A stretch of 64,000 bases of DNA from Lampris incognitus (taxonomy: Eukaryota; Chordata; Actinopteri; Lampriformes; Lampridae). Shown here one piece after another: positions 56,325-64,000 of the stretch. The notes beneath the pieces were generated by a model, which was not told where the DNA came from, did not search any database, and was given only the letters and a program-made list of their open reading frames with translations. The stretch covers positions 27,522,724-27,586,723 of the forward strand of contig NC_079214.1 of NCBI RefSeq assembly GCF_029633865.1, read 5' to 3'. Each line of letters begins with the position of its first letter. Positions within the stretch are counted from its first letter, which is position 1. Made by a program: the position numbers and the translations under genes.

Positions 56325-57230
56325 TGACAGCTGATGATCGCTTATAGCACGAAACAGGCTTGTACTGTCTCATAAAGAATTTACTTGACTCACTGGATTA
56401 TTTTGCTCCTTGTTTGTTGAGCACTTTCTCCCTACTGTTGAGTGTGTGTGTGTGTGTGGGGGGTGGGTTATTTGTTTATTGGCATGATTATTTATAATTA
56501 CAAATTAGGTGCTTATATCTATGTCTGCAACTGCCGTGTGAATGACTCATGCTCCCTCGAAAGAAAATGCCAGACAAAAGGAGTTATCTACCAACCTACG
56601 GTGATGAGAAATGACAACGGCAAAATAGAGACATACTACGTCGACCTAACAGAGGGAACATTCAAAAAGAGGTTTAATGCACACGTGTAGCTTTAGAGAC
56701 AACCGTTTGAAGAATTAACATCTTTAAGCCGTTATATTTGGTTATTGGTGGACAGAAACATTAATTATTCAACCACCTGGAAAATCCTCTCAGAGAACAA
56801 AGCTTAATCAACCAGTAGTAAAATGTGCAATCTATGTCTAACTGAAAAATATTTTATCATTAGCAAACCAGAAATGTCCACATTGATTAACATGAATGAA
56901 TTGGCCAGCAGTTGCAGACATAGGTATAAACACCTATTTTGTAATTGTAAATAAATCATGCCAATAGACAAATATACCCCCCCCCCATTGGACCGTTAGC
57001 GATCACGTGTTTTTGAATTTTTGGATGTCGCACCTCTCCCTTCCCCATTGGACGCTGTGCACATGATGTGCATGACAAGGCAGTAAATGGTATGTTCTTT
57101 CCCATGTAGCTTTATTGACAGCTGATGGCTGATCATGGCATGAAACAGGCTTGTACTGTCTCATTAAGAATTTACTTGACTCACTGGATTATTTTGCTCA
57201 TTTGTTGAGCACTTTCCCTACTATTTAATA
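56325..57230 (+). mobile_element. Penelope-like element remnant between pLTRs
   Basis: Direct repeats of about 110 bp at 56325-56437 and 57115-57222 (aacaggcttgtactgtctc, then gaatttacttgactcactgg) flank a C-terminal piece of a Penelope-like element. The plus frame 56516-56690 gives CNCRVNDSC, KCQTKGVIYQPTV, ETYYVDLTEGTFKKRFNAH, the GIY-YIG endonuclease of Penelope elements, and decayed text [13 protein letters not shown]-like follows to about 56960. The reverse transcriptase is missing. It lies in a cdkl5 intron, antisense to the gene. Confidence 0.8.
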
Positions 57231-58143
57231 TTTCTTTTAACAAAGTTATATATATGTATATATATATATTTTTCTTTTTTTTAGTTTACAGTGATAAGTG
57301 CCTACTCTTATAGATTGTCATGACAAGATACACAAAAATCCTTTTCTTCAAATTATAAACGCCTCAGTATGTCTATACCAAAGAAAGAAAATAACTAAGG
57401 TCAGTACATGATAAGCTTTAATTTCTGTGAAAATGTATTGTTTTTAAATGCATTATTTTGGATTTTTGTGAACACAAAAGTCAGGTGTGTAATAATAACA
57501 TTCTTTGCTACTTCTGTTTCCACAGAAAAAACCCCATCTAGAAACCTCTGGGATGTCAACTAGAAGTTCATAGCAGCACTAAAATTAGTGCATCTAACTA
57601 AAATGGAAGGAGTCTCTGTCTTTCTGTATGTGTGTGTATTTATGTATGTCTGTATGTCTGTCTGTCCTTCAATTTTCTTGACAACCGTTTATCCGATCGA
57701 CTTCACATTTGGCAGGTGTATTACTGAGGACACAAAGAAATGCAGTGTTGAGTGTGACGTTATTTCAATGAGCGATTCTCAAGAAAGCTGCAAGCAGCAA
57801 TACCGGAGGCCAAGCAATCGGCCAGTTCCAAACAGGCATGTTTGAAGTGGGCACTACCCTAGTTTAAACTTAATATACAATGGCAGCTACATAGTCACTA
57901 TAAATGGTAATTTTACACACTTTCATTTTACAGATTGGATATATGTCATGCAAGGTTGAAGAAGCAAGCTCCTGGCCAAGTGGTCACAGGAAGGGGGGGG
58001 GGAGTAATGACTAATGTAAATGTAAATATTGTAATGAGTAGGATTTCTCTGGCATCCAAATTTTGCTGTGGAGGTCTGCACTGCCCAAAAGTCAGAAACA
58101 GAGACCCGCGCCACAACTGCCAATCCAGAAAATGAGATCTAAC

Positions 58144-58279
58144 CAGTCAAAAGCAGTCTGGCGTTTGGAGTGGTTTGCCATAGCAACAGGGTCTACTGGT
58201 CCAACTGGAATAACAGGCCCTCGCCCCTGCCCGATACCATCATGGAAAGAGGAGGAGTTATCTGGTCTGGGAGAAGGGA
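58144..58279 (-). CDS. cdkl5: cdkl5 exon PSPRPDN ... SKRQTAFD
   Basis: 136 nt from CTCCTCAG to GACTG/GTTAGA. It starts by finishing a Val codon (VPSPRPDNS) and ends NHSKRQTAFDW across the junction, as in human (VPSPRPDNSFHENN, NHSKRQPAFDPW). The middle (GPVIPVGPVDPV) is specific to this sequence. The intron below it (55808-58143) holds the Penelope remnant, the microsatellite at 56.2 kb and a short unknown repeat at 57650-57850. Confidence 0.95.
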
Positions 58280-59137
58280 CTGAGGAGAAGCAGAGAGGAA
58301 AGAAAAGTAGGAAACTATGCAGAGACATCAAGAGTACAACTCTACAGCAAATCTTACCACATCCTTAACACAGTATCCCAAAATCATTTGTTGGTAAATA
58401 TGACTTCTGTAAGTGTACAACACTGGTGTTCAGTCATGCATCCTGAGGTAAGACATATAGACCAACTAGGTAGCTGGTTTCACTGATTTCTCTACTTAAA
58501 AATATGTTAATTGTGATATCTGCTGGTGTTTATTTGCAGCGGAAACCTAGATAATAAACCATGGACTGTACATGACTGGACCCTCATGGACTGCATACTG
58601 CTGTGCCCTGAACCCACTTCAACTCTGCTTTGCTTTCAATCTATTTCTTTTCCTGGAGCTTCACACTCATATTATTGTTCTACGTGAACATCCTACAGTC
58701 ACAGCAATTATGTAAAGGCACTTAAAGGTGCGTTGAAACGAAAAGTGTCTTTTTCATTCATTTAGCCAATTATCCGTGCCCTAATGGAGTTCTATCAAAC
58801 AATGTGGTAGAGCAAAAAAACAACCCACATTTCTTCTGTTTTCTAGAAAGCAGATTTTTGTCGTTTTGCTCGAATCACTGCGTTCTTGTAAGCTTGCATT
58901 GAAAATCACAGCAGTAATATAAGTCAAGGCTATCTGCGGAATCCGTAGCCTTCTCGCTCTATCGTATAAAAAACTGCTTTATCGCAGGCCCATTTTTCAA
59001 AACTGTTGTCAGGTAGCCATCTATCAAGTGTGATAAGAGAAAATGGCCCAGTGTACTATTTTTGGTTGCTCTCCCCTGAAAACCTTGTTCCCCTTCCCTA
59101 AATTACCGTTGCTATCTGTTGTTTTTTCATGTATTTC

Positions 59138-59617
59138 AAGAAAGTAGGGATTGGGCGTCTGGGTGGCATGGCGGTCTATTTCGTTGCCTACCAACACAGG
59201 GATTGCTGGTTCAAATCCCCGCGTTACCTCCGACTTGGTCGGGCGCCCCTACAGACACAATTGGTCGTGTCTGCGGGTGGGAAGCCGGATGTGGGTATGT
59301 GTCCTGGTCGCCGCACTAGCGCCTCCTCTGGTCGGTCGGGGCACCTGTTCAGGGGGGAAGGGGAACTGGGGGGAATAGCGTGATCCTCCCATGCGCTACG
59401 TCCCCCTGGTGAAACGCCTCACTGTCTGGTGAAAAGAAGCGGCTGGTGACTCCACATGTATCAGAGGTGGCATGTGGTAGTCTGCCGCCCTCCTCGGATC
59501 GGCAGAGGGAGCGGAGCAGCAACCTAGGTGGCTCGGGAAGAGTGGGGGTAATTGGCCAAGTACAACTGGCGGAAAAAGGGGGGAAAAATCCACACAAAAA
59601 AAAAGAAAGCGGGGATT
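59138..59617 (+). mobile_element. tRNA-derived SINE with target duplication
   Basis: The head TGGCATGGCGGTCTATTTCG and, about 50 bases on, GGTTCAAATCC look like RNA polymerase III boxes A and B. A body of about 400 bp follows, then an A-rich tail (to 59602). Flanking AAGAAAGTAGGGATT (59138-59152) and AAGAAAGCGGGGATT (59603-59617) are a 15-bp duplication with two differences. Other copies are at 1278-1852 and 36420-36627/48324-48365. Confidence 0.8.
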
Positions 59618-59861
59618 TTTGACAGTTCACTATGTCCAAACCTAATGCTCTGTTTCCCTCATGCATCATGAGAGAAAAACACTCTCATGATGCAACTTCA
59701 GCCTGCCTTTAAGTCCAGAGGTCTGCATTGACTTTTTGTGGATGTTGCAATTTTGACAAGCTATGAATTGAAGGATATTTTTCCACTGTTCTGCACATAA
59801 CTTATTCTGGATCAAATCTGAGTAAGTGCCTCAAATGTGAAGGTAAAATGTTATTCATTAC

Positions 59862-59967
59862 CTCGGTAGAAGCTGCCTACTCTCCGAGGCATAGACTCGC
59901 TGAAGATAATACGGTTCTCCTTGGAGGATGCTCCATCTTCACCGTGTGGGTCATGGTACATGCCCAC
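59862..59967 (-). CDS. cdkl5: cdkl5 exon YHDPHGEDG ... RRVGSFYR
   Basis: 106 nt from TTTCCCAG to CGAG/GTAATG, coding VGMYHDPHGEDGASSKENR and SMPRRVGSFYR, close to human GVYHDPHSDDGTAPKENR and PVPRRVGSFYR. A CA microsatellite lies about 20 bp upstream of the acceptor (59988-60040). Confidence 0.96.
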
Positions 59968-59984
59968 CTGGGAAAAGCATGCAT

Positions 59985-59987
<3 letters not shown>

Positions 59988-60040
<53 letters not shown>
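59988..60040. repeat. (CA)n microsatellite beside a cdkl5 acceptor
   Basis: About 26 CA units, read as a TG tract upstream of the exon acceptor on the transcribed strand. Confidence 0.95.
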
Positions 60041-60043
<3 letters not shown>

Positions 60044-60370
60044 CACAGATAAACACATGACGGACACATCACAATACAGTGCAACTAGTGTGTCTCAATC
60101 TCAGTTGACCATCAGACCAGTGATTAAATCTTCACCTTCTACTTCTAGCTACCACATTCTTTACTGGCTCACATGACAAGACGTTTGGGACAATCTTGGG
60201 ACCTTTCAGTGAGTTTACATTTATAAAAGTGGCATGCAGGAAAGACAAGTTGTTAACCTGAGTAGGCAACAGAGGAAAAAACTATGGAGAACCAGCAGTC
60301 GGCAAAGCTACTGTATATATTCATTGAGCTGACTGGTGGTTAGGGTATTGGGGGGGGGGGGGGGTCGGAC

Positions 60371-60472
60371 CTCATTTTTAGAGCGCTGTGAATGAAAAGC
60401 AGGAGTGTTGTCCCGCGTAGAATCTTTGATGGGGGCACAAGGGTGGCTCATGTCTTTAGGAGACTGCTCACT
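60371..60472 (-). CDS. cdkl5: cdkl5 exon KDSTRDNTPAFHSQRSKNE
   Basis: 34 codons in phase 0. It aligns with human [20 protein letters not shown]. The donor is GAG/GTCCGA. The acceptor chosen is CTCAACAG at 60473. An alternative CTCCAG further upstream at about 60510 would add about 13 codons in frame, so the 5' edge is less certain than the 3' edge. Confidence 0.8.
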
Positions 60473-60681
60473 CTGTTGAGAAGACGGACAGGCGCAGGTC
60501 AAAGCAGACTGGAGTAGTAGCACAGAGCAGTGACAATGAAAATGAGAGACAAAGACAGTCCCCTGCACGCATTCTTCAGCACACACAAATAACAAATATA
60601 TCCTGACAAAACACACACACACACACACACACCTAACGCACTTGCAATCTACCAATTCACACTCATCGCCTGCTAACTGAC

Positions 60682-61025
60682 CCTAGTCATGTCGTCGGTG
60701 CAGTCCTCTCTGGAAGAGCTCACAGAGTGTCCGGTGAGGGTGGTCCGGTGTTGGAGCTGGGGGGAGAGGAGCTGCAGGCTACTGGCACGTGTTGGCATCC
60801 CCTGCCCTGGTGCAGGCAGGCCCCCCAACCCACCTTCCACCACTCCATGGGGCCGGTGGCGCTCCCTCCTCACGTACATAGAGTGGCGGTGAGGTCGTTG
60901 CTGAGAGGAAAAAGGTGAGGTATAGCCCAGCCCATAGTGGTAAGACTCATGAGGCGATGGCAGGGTATGAGTGGAGGGCATGCTGGCTCCTCCTGGGTCT
61001 AGGAGCTCTGGTGCTTTGGCGTCTT
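60682..61025 (-). CDS. cdkl5: cdkl5 exon with [16 protein letters not shown] block
   Basis: 344 nt from CACTAAAG to AGG/GTCAGT. It contains [20 protein letters not shown] followed by RPHRHSMYV, almost identical to human CDKL5, then [17 protein letters not shown] (human [17 protein letters not shown]). The conserved GLGYTSPF block is one of the strongest identity marks of this gene outside the kinase domain. The intron 61026-62210 upstream shows nothing I recognise. Confidence 0.97.
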
Positions 61026-62210
61026 CTTTAGTGGGGGAGAGGAGAAAGACAGCCAAAGAGAAAAGATATGAGAGTGCGGCAAAGCTGCGCCACAGCCGGA
61101 GGCTCCCTGGCACAGAGACATGGACAAAGATGTTACTTAAGAGCTCATCAGGCCAGTTATTAAAAACATAAAGAAATTAAAGCCACTGATTAAACACAAT
61201 AAAAAAGCAAGATGCCTCTTCAGTCTTTTAGCTTGGGGAGAGAGCTACATGGTTCAGCTCTCTCTCAGTCTGGTGTGTCTTCATTTGGGGTGCGGATGCT
61301 ATTTAATCTACCCTGGGCTAGTTAAGCTAATGGGGCAGCAGGTCAACAGCCCACTCTGCTGCAAAGAAAAACAGAACTCTCACATTTACTGACTGAAAGT
61401 TTTAACTTCCTTCACTACAACAGATTTTATTCTTCCATTATCCAAGTAACAATTTGTCTCTTTACGTTTAGTGTCCCAAAGACATACACATCGAAAAAAA
61501 CTTCAGTCAAAGCAATCAGACATGGAACAGGGAAACAGGACATGCACACTATGCTCCATAAAACCAATTTATTCCATCACAGTTAATGTTTCAACTTGAC
61601 AGTCTTCATCTTAAAGGGAATTGAACTGATGGTTTTGTGTATGTGCATCAGTAGTGATGAGTAATGTACTCGATTGAAGCAATGAAGTCCTCATGGTTTA
61701 CTATATGGACAAAGAAATCTGGGTTCTCCTGCTCACAGTCTTTCCCACAGCACCCAGAATGCACTGCGCATAAGCTTCTGTATTGTCGTCCATAAAATCC
61801 TCTTTGTTAGTGTTTTGGGACTTTACACTGATGGAAACATAACTTAGCCAAGACAATAAGGATCTTTCATTTGAACAGCATGTTTAGAATATATTAGAGT
61901 ATTAATTTAGTCGGAATATCAAAATGTCATTTGGTAGGAATGTCAACTGTTTCTTAGAAAGGGGGTACCTGTAGTCAGCTGAGACTGACAAAGTCACTTA
62001 GATGAGTGATGAAAAATGTCTCCCGCTAAACGTGTCCAGATGAACTGATTCAACTTTCTGCGATTTCCTTACCTGGATTATTTAGCACGCATCAAGATGT
62101 CAACTGATTCCTCAGTGTGTCTGTCAACACTATCCAATCATCAACCACGATATTAACTGTACTCCTCAATATTAAAAGTGACTGATGCTAGTTTTACACC
62201 ATCAACCTAC

Positions 62211-62686
62211 CTGGTGCCAAAGATTTGTGTCTGGACTTGTGCCTTGAGGAGGAGTCAAGTGTGCTGCTCTCCATTCGGATATTGCTGCTGCCACGAGAGG
62301 CAGGGCTATGCCCGGAGCGGTCACTGTGTCGTGCGGAGGGGCTGCCGGGGGGCCCCAGAGGTCCTGAAGGGGCATTGAGGTCTAAACAGCTAGTGGGGAA
62401 GAAGCGAGCTCCAACACCAACCCCCGCTGTTGCGTTTGAGGTTGGGTCATCTGGATGAAGCCGGCCATCGCTGAGGTTTCCCACAGACTTTGCATCGCTC
62501 AAGGCGCTGTGGCTCTTGGACAGGCTCAGATACGAGGCCGAGCTCTTAGAGGAGGAAGACATTGATCCATGGGCGGAGTCTGCCATACTGTGGGCGTGAC
62601 GACTATGTTGTTTCTCCGCTCCAGACTGCAGTGTGTTGGTCTTTCCCTCCAGGAAGGGGTGACGGCTGGCCTGCTGTTGTTGCTGA

Positions 62687-62727
<41 letters not shown>

Positions 62728-63085
62728 CTGAGAGCGGGAGGAGCTGGGCTTACCATGGCTGTACTTGACCCCAACTCCCTGCTCTGGCAGCTTTGGGGCT
62801 GACCCCATGTTGAAATCAAACTCTGTCTTGCCTTTGGGCTCCTTGGGACTGAGGAGGTGTGGCAGATTGTTATTGGCCAGGTCTTTGCTGCAGGAGGCAG
62901 AACGATTTAGAGTCTGGGACAGGTATTGGCTCTTGGGATGGAGGGTGGGACTCAAACTGGTGGGGGCCGGTTTATTACCATTGAGAAAGCTCTCATTGCC
63001 CAGGTGATGGAGATCTCCATGGCGAGGGAGACTAGAACATTCTTTACTGTTGGATCGACGGTGGCTCGAGCTCTTACCATGACTT
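62211..63085 (-). CDS. cdkl5: cdkl5 large exon with polyglutamine tract
   Basis: 875 nt from TTTCAG to CCAG/[46 protein letters not shown] and KTEFDFN, then a 14-Gln/His/5-Gln tract, LSKSHSALSDAKSVGNLSD, CLDLNAPSGP, SARHSDRSGHSP. Human CDKL5 has the same blocks ([63 protein letters not shown]) but only SQQNRHS where the Gln tract sits. One base of the first codon comes from the next upstream exon, which is outside the window or unseen in 63086-64000. Confidence 0.97.
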
Positions 63086-63634
63086 CTGAAATGACACAAC
63101 GTACATTATATTACAGTGGTTGTGCTTTGTATCATGAACAAACTAGGTGTGTTCTGGCATGATCTGATAGATTGTATTGGAGTCGATCAATACTTATTTT
63201 TAATTGACTTTATCAGCTAGATTAAGCTACATCAAATTCCCATCCTTTTTTTATTTTAACCCATTTGCGCTCTATCTATGCACGTTGTCATACCAGAGTC
63301 GGAAACATCCCAAATTGCACTCCGTCTAGCCCTAAACTGACATTATCCATGACTTGCAGCAGTGAGGCACATGTTTAACAAATATCAAAAAACAAGTGTC
63401 AAAAATGTCTACAGAGTGCAACCTTTAGTCTGCAATGCCAGTGCTTCATGAGGCAATAGTACTCAACCGACTTTCAATACAGCTAAGGCATTTATAGAAA
63501 AAAATGAATTCAAAGGAATAGAACGAGTTCACAGGACACTCTTTTGAGTGTCTTTTCTTTTTGTTGGTGTTTTCATATTTGTAAGCACTATGTTTACTTT
63601 CTTATTTCATTAAAAAAGGAATGAAAACCATTAA

Positions 63635-63990
63635 TTAAGTTTCCTTTATTAATCCCCTTGGGGAAATGAAGTTACTGCAATCAACCCATCCTTGCTGTGA
63701 TCTGTGTAGCTAGGAGCAGCGGGCTGCCACCTTCATGCAGTGCCTGGGAACCAACTCCAGTTCTTTTCCCATTGCCTTGGTCAGGGGCACAGGTAGGAGT
63801 ATAAATCCTAACATGCATGCCTTTTTGATAGTGGGGGAAACCAGAGCACCTGGAGAAAACCCCCCGCAGACATGGGGAGAACATGCAAACTCCACACAGA
63901 GGACGACCTGGGATGACCCCCGAGGTTGGACAATCCTGGGGTTCGAACCCAGGACCTTCTTGCTGTGAACCTAAGTCCTTATTCATGCTG
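63635..63990 (+). repeat. Fish interspersed repeat, antisense to cdkl5
   Basis: It starts tttattaatccccttgggga, continues tggagaaaaccccccgcaga, gggagaacatgcaaactccac and ends gttcgaacccaggaccttct then tgctgtga. It is a widespread fish repeat of uncertain class. 63086-63634 is intron with nothing recognised. Confidence 0.5.
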
Positions 63991-64000
63991 TGTTAAGTTA

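Noticed and set aside
57588-57845. An 85-codon plus frame with VYPIDFTFGRCITEDTKKC
   Set aside because: It looks like a piece of a dispersed fish repeat and has no start context or splice partners. Left unnamed.
57923-58135. A further cdkl5 or antisense exon near 58.0 kb
   Set aside because: No conserved CDKL5 words and no phase-compatible splice sites beyond the exon that ends at 58144.
62765-63162. Plus-strand frames with a poly-Leu tract over 62.5-63.1 kb
   Set aside because: They are the antisense shadow of the cdkl5 polyglutamine exon.
63086-64000. The next upstream cdkl5 exon (before HRRSNSKE)
   Set aside because: I looked for a phase-compatible minus exon resembling the human AKRKPYHVES region and found only repeat and intron sequence.

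Overview
This is a piece of a ray-finned (teleost-type) fish genome. The evidence is spliced vertebrate genes, very long CA/TG microsatellites, fish-type Tc1/mariner, Ty3/Gypsy, Penelope and SINE repeats, and no bacterial-style gene packing. The species cannot be told from the sequence.

Three cellular genes give a conserved vertebrate block, ppef1 - rs1 - cdkl5, matching the order and relative orientation on human Xp22. (1) The 5' coding exons of ppef1 lie on the minus strand at 0.7-2.7 kb: a myristoylation-type start exon, an IQ-motif exon and a following exon. (2) A complete six-exon retinoschisin gene (rs1) lies on the plus strand at 26.2-34.1 kb, with an inverted pair of CRX/OTX-type sites just upstream. 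(3) The last eight coding exons of cdkl5 lie on the minus strand from 63.1 down to 51.6 kb, from just after the kinase domain to the stop codon. The kinase exons lie beyond the window. Splice sites and phases were checked by hand for every exon listed. A two-exon histone H2B-like gene or relic (6.4-6.9 kb) and two side-by-side retrocopy-like pseudogene fragments (GALNT-like and MDM4-like, 23.7-24.5 kb) are weaker calls.

Most of the rest is transposable elements, several of them nested. At 8.3-19.3 kb a CsRn1-like Ty3/Gypsy element (TSD CGGT) is split by a 6.8-kb Academ-like DNA transposon. That element has terminal inverted repeats of about 550-580 bp, a 3-bp TSD (TGT), and a protein of about 1,560 codons with an XPG/FEN-like nuclease signature and one premature stop. 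At 19.8-23.1 kb lies a second, deleted copy of the same Gypsy family (TSD AGAC).

At 36.6-48.3 kb a degenerate K02A2.6-like Gypsy element broke a SINE. A P-superfamily transposon (THAP first exon, 8-bp TSD) then entered that Gypsy element. The P element in turn holds a young full-length CsRn1-like Gypsy (two 241-bp LTRs, intact 1,073-aa pol, TSD GTAC) and a cluster of miniature LTR elements whose LTRs carry tRNA-like promoter boxes. The introns of rs1 and cdkl5 hold Tc1/mariner relatives, a hAT-like MITE and a truncated Penelope-like element. One Tc1 copy, in a cdkl5 intron, has an intact 347-aa DD36E transposase frame.
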